From positions 620,001-684,000 of the forward strand of contig CBDAVB010000013.1 of NCBI GenBank assembly GCA_965200795.1: 64,000 nucleotides of DNA. The letters run 5' to 3'. The notes under the pieces were generated by a model, which saw only the letters and a list, made by a program, of their open reading frames with translations, ran no database searches and was not told where the DNA came from. The translations under genes were made by a program, and so were the position numbers. Source of the DNA: Parashewanella sp965200795 (GTDB taxonomy: Bacteria > Pseudomonadota > Gammaproteobacteria > Enterobacterales > Shewanellaceae). Within the stretch, counting starts at the first letter, position 1; the number at the start of each line of letters is the position of its first letter. Positions 26,941 to 35,454 of this stretch are shown here, piece after piece.

Positions 26941-27016
26941 GGGTCGTTAGCTCAGTCGGTAGAGCAGTTGGCTTTTAACCAATTGGTCGAAGGTTTAAAT
27001 CCTTCATGACCCACCG
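26941..27016 (+). tRNA. tRNA-Lys(UUU), copy 4, partly degenerate
   Basis: Length and anticodon as copies 1 and 2, but the T-loop reads TTTAAAT (the conserved C of TTC is lost), one acceptor pair is now G-U, and the encoded 3' end is CCG instead of CCA. It could still be processed, but function is doubtful. Confidence 0.7.
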
Positions 27017-27251
27017 CTTAAGTTTCAATATTGTCACTTTCAGAATCATCAATTTCACTTTTATTTTCCAGAACCGGGAAATCAAAGTATTCTTTGAACC
27101 TGAATAAATCGGTCGGGAGTGGTCATATACGCAGAAAAAATTACCGATATAAACAGTGTCGTTAGTCCGTTTGCTGATAGCAAGGCTTGAATCGCAGCAA
27201 GCAGTGGTTCTTACATTAAGTTTTATATTTAATTAATGAAACGTTATTCAT
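27017..27251. other. Intergenic stretch after the tRNA array
   Basis: A+T-rich, no gene supported. The minus strand has a 34-codon open stretch ending near 27018 without a start or ribosome-binding site. Confidence 0.4.
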
Positions 27252-27280
27252 TAAAAAGCCCGCTCATCAGAGCAGGCTTT
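27252..27280 (-). terminator. Terminator of the TonB-dependent receptor gene
   Basis: On the minus strand AAAGCCTGCTC-TGAT-GAGCGGGCTTT followed by TTAA, 24 bp after the receptor stop. The plus strand also has T-rich sequence beyond the stem, so it may stop tRNA-array transcripts as well. Confidence 0.75.
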
Positions 27281-27304
27281 CATTGTTTAGTTTTAGTAAT
27301 TAAC

Positions 27305-29936
27305 TTACAATTTGTAAGTCACGCCGGCATAGAATTGACGACCGATGGTGTCATAAACCTCAGGAACGGTTCCGGCGTCGTTACCTTGGTAGATTCTGAC
27401 AGGCTCTTCATCGGTTAAGTTCTTAACGCCTAACGTGGCTTTAAACTCATCAGAAATGAAGTAGGTCGCGGCAATGTTATGGTAAAGCACAGATTCTGCT
27501 TTATCATCATTCACCAGGTTGGTCATATCACCTAAATAGCGGTTTGAGTATGACACGCTCCAGTCTTCGGCTTTGGCGATGACATTAAAGTTATTTTTGT
27601 ATTCGGCGTAACCGCCGTAGTTACCGCTGACGGTACCTGTGTAATCAACATCATCCTGCTCAAACTTGATAAGGTACGTGGTGTCATTATTGACGCGCCA
27701 TTGTAAATCCAATGCGTCAAATTGGTATTGGATGTTCATATCAATACCGCTGGTATACCTGTGTAATCAACATCATCCTGCTCAAACTTGATAAGGTACG
27801 TGGTGTCATTATTGACGCGCCATTGTAAATCCAATGCGTCAAATTGGTATTGGATGTTCATATCAATACCGCTGGTATCCTGATAACCGACATTGGTTAA
27901 CGGGTTGGTTAAATATCTAAGTTGCCCTCCGGAGTGATATTGAACGTTTCACATGCTTTTACGTCACCGTTAAAGCAGTCATTCAAGCCCACCTGAACAT
28001 CCATTCTGGCAATGGCGTTATTGATGTTAAAACGCCACCAGTCAAGGGTTAAAGATAAGCCGTTAATCGCCTCCGGTGAATAAACGAAACCCGCGGTGTA
28101 TGAGGTTGACTCTTCCGCTTGTAAGTTCTCATCTGAGGTGTAGTTGACTAAGATCTGCGGATCTTCTTCATTTTCCCACGGGTCATCAAGATAATCGAAA
28201 GAACCTAGGTTACCGCCAAATAGCTCACTCACGTCAGGCGCTCTGAAACCGGTCGCCGCAACGGTTCTCAGCATTAACTCGTCACTTGCCGCGTAGGTAA
28301 AGCCGACTTTCCAGGTGCTGGCGTTGCCGAAGGTTGAGTAATCATCAAAACGAAGCGCGAATTCACCGGTGAGCTTTTCGCTGAACGGAACGCTCAGCTC
28401 CTGATAAACCGAAATCACGTCATAGCTGCCGTCAGTCGGGTCTTCCTGCGCCGATGTGCCTTCACCGCGCTGAACGACTTCATCAGGCGTATAGAAACCG
28501 CTGTCCTGACGGTATTGCGCGCCGATAGCAAAACCGACCGCGCCGGCGTCTAAGTCAAATGCCTCACCGTTAATAACCGCCGATAGCAAATGCTGCTCGT
28601 TACCGCCATCGGCCACCTGAGTGTATCTTACGTCATCAATGTAAGCGGAATTGTCGCCGTAGAACCAGTCATGCTGGTGCTGATAAATCGACTCTTCCAT
28701 TTTTACCGCGTTAATTGAGTTTAACACCTTGCTGGTGGCGTCATTACGACCATAGGTATAAGCCAGATCCCAGTTGATGCCGGTATGAACCTCAAATAAT
28801 CCGGCCAGTCCTAATGACGCTCGGATCGTATCCGTTTTTTGCTGAGAAATCCGATTACCGGCGTTGGTCATGCGCTGACGGAATTCAACCAGACCATTTT
28901 CCGGTTTAATGCCGCCGTCAAGCATCGTTTGGTCTAGCTGAATGCACTTTGTTGGGTCAAGATTTATTTCATCGCAAACACCTAGCATGACAGAGGCGGG
29001 CTGCGGAGCCATCATCTGTTCAGAATCGCGGCGGGTGAAGAGAAGATCGCCCGTCAGGGTGATGTCGTTGTCCAGTTCATTGACCATATCGGCAAAAAAA
29101 CTCAGCTTCTCGTTTGGAGTTTGCAGCCAGCTTTCCTGTGTAAAATCGTAGCCTTCGGTACGTTTTACCCACTTGCCGTCTTTGTCTCTGACTTTGCCGT
29201 TGAGTGAGCCTTCAGGAACGAACGAGCTGCTGCCGGCGGGCACCCAGTCACGATCGCCTTGCATTGCCCCTTTTCTGTCGGTGTAGGCGACACCGAAGGT
29301 GTAATTACCCGTTTCGGTAGTGAAGCCGTAAAGACCGCTCAGCTCAGTATTTTCAGCGTCACCTTCTGAGCTGGCGCTCGTGTTAATATCAAATTGAACG
29401 CCGTCAAAATCCTTACGTGTGATGATATTGATCACGCCGGCAATCGCGTCTGAGCCGTAAACCGCTGACGCGCCGTCTTTAAGAATTTCAACACGCCGGA
29501 TCATGGCTACCGGAATGGTGTTCAAATCCACCGCGCTGTCAGCGCCGGTACCCGAACTTACCATTCTGCGCCCGTTGAGCAGCACCAGAGTTCTGTTAGC
29601 GCCCATACCACGCAGATCTACCTGAGCCGAACCGCCGGAACCATTGTTAGACGTGGCCCCGAGCGCGGCTCCGGCCATAGACGGCTGAGATTGCAGGATT
29701 TCATCTACAGAAGTGTAACCTTCAGCGCGGATGGTTTGTGAATCAATCACTGCGACCGGTGAGGCGGTTTCCGTATCCTGACGTTGAATGCGCGATCCGG
29801 TTACTTGAATACGCTCAACGCTTGACGCATGTTCAGAATTATTAAATATGTCACTGTTTTCAGCGTGCGCTATCGTAGCGGCGGAAGCGAAAAGTGAAAG
29901 CTGAACGGCTCGAGATAAAATTGAATATTGTTTCAT
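27305..29936 (-). pseudogene. TonB-dependent outer-membrane receptor, broken by a duplication and a frameshift
   Basis: Signal peptide at the N-terminus (LSRAVQLSLFASAATIAHA), plug domain (ERIQVTGSRIQRQDTETASP, YTSVDEILQSQPSMAGAA, GANRTLVLLNGRRM, DGASAVYGSDAIAGVINIIT) and beta-barrel to the final FYAGVTYKL with C-terminal Leu, so both ends exist. The subfamily resembles Alteromonadales receptors with an LLNGRRM plug motif. The frame is lost near 27917 by one missing base (TTA-GATATTTAACC), and again by an exact 122-bp tandem duplication at 27635-27878. Substrate unknown. Confidence 0.88.
27635..27878. repeat. 122-bp tandem duplication inside the TonB receptor gene
   Basis: 27635-27756 and 27757-27878 are the same 122-bp sequence, beginning ACCTGTGTAATCAACATCAT and ending ATACCGCTGGTAT. 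122 is not a multiple of three, so the duplication shifts the frame. Perfect identity by eye means it is recent. Confidence 0.95.
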
Positions 29937-30426
29937 TTAAGAATCCCAGACTATTTTTAGTTTTTATACGCAAGCTTAAGAAAAGAAAACTATTTCTAGC
30001 GTTTCTAGTTAAGTTACGCCCGATAATCACAGCTTTTACGGCTAATGGTCAATTAACGGCTCCGTAACAGTTTCTGTGGCTTTGTAAAATCTATGTTTTA
30101 AATATTTTGTGAATTTTTGATGGCAAATAAAGGGCAGAGATGTTTCCGCGGTCGTTAATGAATCGGTTGTTTGAAATGTGAGCAATATTGGTGTGTTTAG
30201 TTTTGTATATTATCTACAAAAATATTACATACGCACATGCGAAAACGTGACACGGATCACGTTTCGGTACTGTTAAACGGCTGACTGACACAACTGCCGT
30301 TATCTCATTTCCCGCATCCGAGGGTATGACAGATGAACGCTCAGGGTCGTATTTTTTGCCTCACGGTTTGCTCTGAGCGCAATTACTGTTATAACTGGTT
30401 AATCAGTTAATGACCAGGTAAACAAC
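29937..30426. other. Intergenic region between receptor and lipoprotein genes
   Basis: 490 bp without a gene. It should contain the divergent promoters of both genes. The part near 30300-30330 (CTCATTTCCCGCATCCGAGG followed by GTATGACAGA) is a degenerate REP-like unit. No operator recognised. Confidence 0.4.
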
Positions 30427-30786
30427 ATGAATCACAGAGTACTTCTTATTAAGGCTTTTTTGTCTTCAATGATTACGTTATCCGGATGTACTAACGCCCT
30501 TGAAACATCAAAAACACAAGTGTATATCAAAGACGGTTCTAAGCAGTGTTTTGGCGGCGGCGCCTCCAAGGAGCAGACCGCGAGGCGCTTAACTGAGCAT
30601 GGTATAAAAGTTTATCAGTCAAGTTACGGAACCATTAACGGTATGATGACCATTGCTGTTTGCGGCGGACCAACGCTTTCAATTAATGTTCACAGCATTG
30701 ATTCCGATAAGTTAAAACAAGCTGAGGCACTCGGATTTAAACCCGTGTCCGCACTTCGCGAAGGCTACTCAGAAAACGTTAAATAA
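30427..30786 (+). CDS. Small putative lipoprotein
   Basis: 119 residues. Signal sequence ending in the lipobox LSGC (Cys at 21), then a compact domain with two conserved-looking Cys (KQCFGGG, VAVCGG-like AVCGGPTLSINVHSI). The region VYIKDGSKQCFGGGASKEQT to FKPVSAL resembles small exported proteins of Vibrionales/Alteromonadales of unknown function. Ribosome-binding site GGTAAACAAC upstream is weak. Confidence 0.6.
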   Translation: MNHRVLLIKAFLSSMITLSGCTNALETSKTQVYIKDGSKQCFGGGASKEQTARRLTEHGIKVYQSSYGTINGMMTIAVCGGPTLSINVHSIDSDKLKQAEALGFKPVSALREGYSENVK

Positions 30787-31020
30787 CGCAAAGCCGTATC
30801 ATCAGCGAAGTCCCGTTAAAGTTATCGCGGATAGCGGATAAAACTGATGAAGGCTTATGGTCGGGTACTTAGACATTCAATTTAACATTAACCTCATCGG
30901 AGGCAGAGCCGTAGCTTTTCTGAAACTAATCTAAATCCAAATGATAATTGATTTGAAATGCGTTTATGCGGTTTGTAGTATGAAATATGAGCGTAATACG
31001 GTTTTAACGGGAGAGCAATT
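30787..31020. other. Intergenic gap with family B right end
   Basis: Contains ATGGTCGGGTACT followed by TA (about 30857-30871), a right-hand end of repeat family B. The GGGAGAGC ribosome-binding site of the kinase gene lies at 31009-31016. Confidence 0.5.
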
Positions 31021-33273
31021 ATGGAGTGTTCAGTTATCAACAGCAGCGTAAACGGTATTAATCAATTGAACTCCGGTGTGAATCCCTCAAAATCTTTTGT
31101 GACTGGTTCAGGTAGTAAGTCAGACACATTTTACAGCGCTCAGGTCTCTTCTGGTCAATCAGCTGCCAGTGTGTTCGTTACTTCACCTTTTGAGAAAACT
31201 GACTGTAAACCGGGAGACGTTAAGCACAAAGATAACTGGGCCGGATATCAGCCGTCTACCGGCTCCCTTAAAGCCGAAAAACGACACTCACTTCACGCTA
31301 CGGACAAAGCTTTCAGACAATACCTGCGCCTTGAAAACTCAAGCCTTGAGGCGTTTATTCATCCGTCGCTGACTACTCGCCGGCCACACAAATCGAGCGG
31401 ACGGCATGTTGCCGGCGCGATTTCCCCGACAAATGAAGAAGAATTCAAAACCGATTGCTTATCGTCACCGGTAGGGTACTCAGAATCAGAAGACTTATCC
31501 TCATCGTTCCCGGAGCAATGTTCACGCCGGACCGGTGAAACTGAACCTAAGGATATGAGTGACGCCGCGTTTTTCCGAGGCGGTGTAACAGAAAAAAAAG
31601 ATGATAAGAATCGCCAGAATGATGCGCCGAAAGAATTATACGGCCTAAAATTAACTGATTATGTTTACGATCCTATGTTTACAAATGAATTGCCGCAAGC
31701 TACGGGTACAGAAAATACAATTAATTACGGTATTGGTGATGAATACCTTGAGTCAACGGAAGAATCAAGAAAGAAAGGAATTCGTTCCGTACCCGATGAA
31801 AGAAAAGTTGATGAACTAATACAACAATCTCCCAAAAAACCTGCTGAAACAGTGCCGGTAGATTTAACAGCACAAGGACAACAAAAAGCCGCGGCGGGGG
31901 CGACTCCGATATTAAACGAAACTTCATTCATTCAATTTTCGCCATCCAGTACTTGGTTGCCTATGCGGGCCTGCCTGGTATTTAATAATGAGCAATACCG
32001 TTTAGAAGCAAATCTCCTTTCTCAGCCGGAAGCGACAAAGTATTTGGTCAAGACTCGCGTTGAAATTGAACCGGGGCGATATTTAACGAGATTGTTTCTT
32101 AAGTGTAGCAGTAAGGAGAATCGGTTACTCAATGTTGATGCCCATAAAGCGCAAGATGAGAAGTCAGCGGATAATAACGGCGAACAAGCACCAGTCAAAG
32201 AACGAAAGCATTTTCCTTTCAATATTCCTTCCCGTATCACAAGCCATAAAGAAGGTTACATTATATTCACTTCAGATCCGACAAGCTTCAGCGGTTCGAT
32301 TCAGTATCCCTTACCGACGAGGAAAGCCGTCGCTAATCGCATCGGTTACGGCGGTAATGCCGTGGTGTTTGTCGTATTTCACGCGGGTAAAGAATTCGCG
32401 GTTAAAAAAACCGTATACCGTAAAAAAGAGATTAATTTTCACTCGCAGCTGGCTCATCCGAATATTATCAATTTAGAGGCGGTAATGGTCGGCGAAAGGC
32501 ACCAACGGCGCAGAGACAAACATTATGTCTACTGCTTTATGCCGAAAATGGATATTAACTTACGTAATCTTTTATCCAGGAAGGAGCATGGTTGCCTCAA
32601 ACATATAAAAGCACAGTTAAGAGAAAGAATACCATTATGGGATCAGGTACTGAGAAATACTAAACATATTTTAAAGAGTGTGTTAAAAGCTTTAGACTAT
32701 ATGCACAATCAAGCTTTAGTTCAGCGGGACGTTAAAGCCAGCAATATTCTGATAAAGCGGAATTGCCGATGCGAAGATTTGCTTTATTGTGACTGTAACG
32801 GCAATAAGAAATTTTCAGTCAGGATTGGTGATTTTGACTCGACGGCTGAAATACCGGGTCATAACTTGGATTCAAAAGAAAATCAAATGTTCAGCTCCGC
32901 CTCTGTTCTGCCGCTGGGTACTATGGGATACCGGGCTCCGGAAGTGAGCATGCATCTTGTATTATCCGGGCCTTATGAGGTGTTATATAACACTTCGGTT
33001 GATATCTGGTCGTTCGGCTGTCTGCTGCTGAGCGTATTTATCGGTAAGTCAGGTCCGTTAAAGCAGCGTGATGAGGCCTGTTTATTATTGTCCGTCCGAG
33101 ACGAAAATCACTCTGAGGAATTGTATAACCAAATTATTAATATCAAAGAGATGAAAAAGTATTTCAATCATACCGCCGGTGTGTGTGATTTAGTTAATAA
33201 ATGTCTGCAAGTGAGGCCTCACTGCCGCCCTAGCGCGAAAGAGTTATTAGAATTAGATTTTTTCAAGAATTAA
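31021..33273 (+). CDS. Eukaryotic-type Ser/Thr protein kinase, probable effector
   Basis: 750 residues without membrane segments. Residues 1-300 are polar, Ser/Lys/Glu-rich and probably disordered; 300-430 is a small globular part. The C-terminal kinase domain has a glycine loop (GYGGNAVVFVVF, about 440), catalytic Lys in EFAVKKT (about 460), E in KKEINFHSQLAHPNIINLE, catalytic loop VQRDVKASNILIK (QRD instead of HRD, about 566), DFD instead of DFG (IGDFDSTAE, about 603), GTMGYRAPEV (about 638) and DIWSFGCLLL. Catalytic Lys, Asp, Asn are kept, so activity is likely. The layout, with a disordered N-terminus, resembles secreted kinases of intracellular bacteria rather than Hanks-type PASTA kinases. 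No phosphatase neighbour. Confidence 0.85.
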   Translation: MECSVINSSVNGINQLNSGVNPSKSFVTGSGSKSDTFYSAQVSSGQSAASVFVTSPFEKTDCKPGDVKHKDNWAGYQPSTGSLKAEKRHSLHATDKAFRQYLRLENSSLEAFIHPSLTTRRPHKSSGRHVAGAISPTNEEEFKTDCLSSPVGYSESEDLSSSFPEQCSRRTGETEPKDMSDAAFFRGGVTEKKDDKNRQNDAPKELYGLKLTDYVYDPMFTNELPQATGTENTINYGIGDEYLESTEESRKKGIRSVPDERKVDELIQQSPKKPAETVPVDLTAQGQQKAAAGATPILNETSFIQFSPSSTWLPMRACLVFNNEQYRLEANLLSQPEATKYLVKTRVEIEPGRYLTRLFLKCSSKENRLLNVDAHKAQDEKSADNNGEQAPVKERKHFPFNIPSRITSHKEGYIIFTSDPTSFSGSIQYPLPTRKAVANRIGYGGNAVVFVVFHAGKEFAVKKTVYRKKEINFHSQLAHPNIINLEAVMVGERHQRRRDKHYVYCFMPKMDINLRNLLSRKEHGCLKHIKAQLRERIPLWDQVLRNTKHILKSVLKALDYMHNQALVQRDVKASNILIKRNCRCEDLLYCDCNGNKKFSVRIGDFDSTAEIPGHNLDSKENQMFSSASVLPLGTMGYRAPEVSMHLVLSGPYEVLYNTSVDIWSFGCLLLSVFIGKSGPLKQRDEACLLLSVRDENHSEELYNQIINIKEMKKYFNHTAGVCDLVNKCLQVRPHCRPSAKELLELDFFKN

Positions 33274-33284
33274 CCTGAATGTTG

Positions 33285-33880
33285 AACCTCGTATTTTCAG
33301 TTTCATTGTTTTTTTACATACCCGTGGCCGTGATGGTCAGTATCATCCGCACTTGCGTGTTATTCTCGCTGAGGGTGGTTTCAACCCGCGGACATCACAA
33401 TGGGTAAGCTTCAGTTATTTGCCATTCTCTCCACTCAGACTCAAGTGGCAACAAACCGCATTTACTGAGTTTTATCAGTGATCTTGTCGGAACCTCAGGG
33501 GACTCATTGAGCGGCTGAGGAGGCTTCACCCAAAGGGTTTCTGCACCTTATCCGGACAACAGAAAAAAGTACCGGTAAAAGATTACAAGTCGCTCATCAG
33601 ATATCTGACCAAATATTTAGCCTCACCCCCCAATCGGTATATCAGGAATCACCGCCTTTGCTTACGGCTATGTGAGCTATTATTATCAGTTCACATAAAA
33701 CCAAGCGGCGGGAATACGCTCGTGCGGAAGCTGAAACCTTCATAGGCGGAACGGTACAGCACATTTTACCGAAAGGCTTTCAAAGACTGAGGTACTATGG
33801 CTTACAAGGACAGCCGGCTTTAAAAAATGGTATGAAATCATCGCTCAAGTGACAGGGGATTTAGTTGACCGGATGATGAG
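33285..33880 (+). pseudogene. IS91-family Y2 transposase remnant
   Basis: Translated pieces in shifting frames match an IS91/IS801 transposase: GRDGQYHPHLRVILAEGGFN-like near 33330, VSFSYLPFSPLRLKWQQTAF near 33410, KVPVKDYKSLIRYLTKYLAS near 33570-33620 and AETFIGGTVQHILPKGFQRL-like near 33730-33790. Several frameshifts; no catalytic domain in one frame. Confidence 0.7.
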
Positions 33881-34004
33881 GTATGTGAGTCGGCTCAGGT
33901 ACAGTGAATTTTTTAGGTTCTTCGTCGTTTAGTGTGGATTTAACTAAATTATATTTGAGATAATAACCGGAGTTTTTTGTCGCCTTAATACTTTAAGTAA
34001 TAGC

Positions 34005-35164
34005 ATGGATGGTACTCAAGTTTTGATGCTCGGCCTTGGTATAGAAGCGCCTTGGAAGCTGGTTAACCAACACCTGGATATATCAGTCTCACCTAATGAA
34101 CTTGTTCTCGAAATTGAAGCTGAACGAGGAAGCTTGTATCCCTGCCCGACTTGCTCAAAAGCTTGTCCGGCACATGACTTTAAATCGCTGACTTGGCGTC
34201 ATCTCAATTTCTTTCGGCATCACTGTTATATCAAAGCAAACGTCCCGAGAACTCGATGTGCTGAACATGGCGTTAAGCGTGTCAATGTCCCTTGGGCGAG
34301 AGCGGGTAGTAAATTTACGTTATTGTTCGAACAATCTGTATTGGTACCGGCTCGTGAAATTCCGGTTAAGGCATGTGCTGAATATGTTGGACTTCGTGAC
34401 AAACGTGTTTGGCGTATAATCAGACATTACGTCAGCAAGGCATTAGCATTGATGGGCTTGTCAGCACTTAAAGCGATTGGACTCGATGAAACGGCGGCTA
34501 AACGCGGCCGCAACTATTCTTACAGAGCATCGTTACTGTTTTCATTGGCCTGGACAAGAAAGACAAGCCTGTTGTGTTCGCTGCGCCCGGAAAAGGTAAG
34601 GAAACCGTTAAGCGATTTAAGTCTTTTCTTACAGAGCATCAAGGCAAAGCCGATAATGTACCTGAAGTCGTGTGTGATATGTCAAGAGCTTTCCTGTCAG
34701 CAGCAGAGGAAGAGTTCCCGGACGCTAACGTAACGCTTGATTGGTTCCATGTTGTGCGACTGTTCACTAAAGCGGTTGATGAAGTACGTAAAACGGAGAG
34801 AAAAACCCAACCGCATCCAAAGAGCCTGCGCCGGGCAGTACTGAAAAATGCAGACGGCTCACTTACAGAGAAGCAAAAAGAAGCACTTGCAGCGCCAGAA
34901 ACCAGTGACTTAAACACAGCAAAGGCTTGGCGAATTAAGGAACAACTCCGTCGGATACGTCAAGCAGAAACCGCTCACGCCGCCCGTTGGAGGCTGACGT
35001 ATTTCATTAATTTCGCTAAGAAACAGTTGGGTAACATAGAAATGTCAGAATCAGTCCGAAAAGCGCCTGAAACGGTTGAAAGGCATGCGGAGAGAATTTT
35101 ACGGCGCTGGTCATCCGCTTATACGAATGCTCGGATGGAAGGTTTAAGTTGCCTGCGCTTATAA
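34005..35164 (+). pseudogene. ISL3-family transposase, frameshifted and truncated
   Basis: First part: zinc-finger region LYPCPTCSKACPAHDFKSLTWRHLNFF...CAEHGV, helix-turn-helix and GLDETAAKRG with the first catalytic Asp. Around 34530 the frame shifts, and the second part reads VTVFIGLDKKDKPVVFAAPGKGK, CDMSRAF, DWFHVVRLFTKAVDEVRK. It ends at YTNARMEGLSCLRL, where full-length proteins continue for about 40 more residues after NARMEG. Dead element. Confidence 0.85.
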
Positions 35165-35454
35165 ATCGGTTTGCCCGCGTTTATCCGCTAATTTCCGCTC
35201 ACAATAAATGATTTTATAAAAATGCGATTACTCACATTAACCGATTCTCGAAAGCACGCCGCTCACTTTAAGTGATTTTATCGAGCTATGTTGCTCACTT
35301 AAAGTGAGTCTGTATCCGATAGAACCCCCCGATAAACTGATACTCATTTTTAAAACGGCTGTCTCATTTTCGGACAAAAACCATTTAGATGGACTGCTCT
35401 AAATAGGCCGCGCCGGATTAGAAAAAAGCCATCATTTGATATTATTCAATCCAA
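35165..35454. repeat. Palindrome-rich gap downstream of the ISL3 remnant
   Basis: No gene. CTCACTTAAAGTGAG at about 35292-35306 is a perfect 15-base palindrome, preceded by CTCACTTTAAGTGA near 35261 and the related GATTACTCACATTAACCG near 35228. These look like iterated half-sites rather than a single terminator. CTCATTTTCGGACAAAAACC near 35365 looks like an IS-end fossil. Confidence 0.45.

Noticed and set aside
27017..27130. 34-codon minus-strand frame after the tRNA array
   Set aside because: No start codon with a ribosome-binding site and no neighbour; probably chance.
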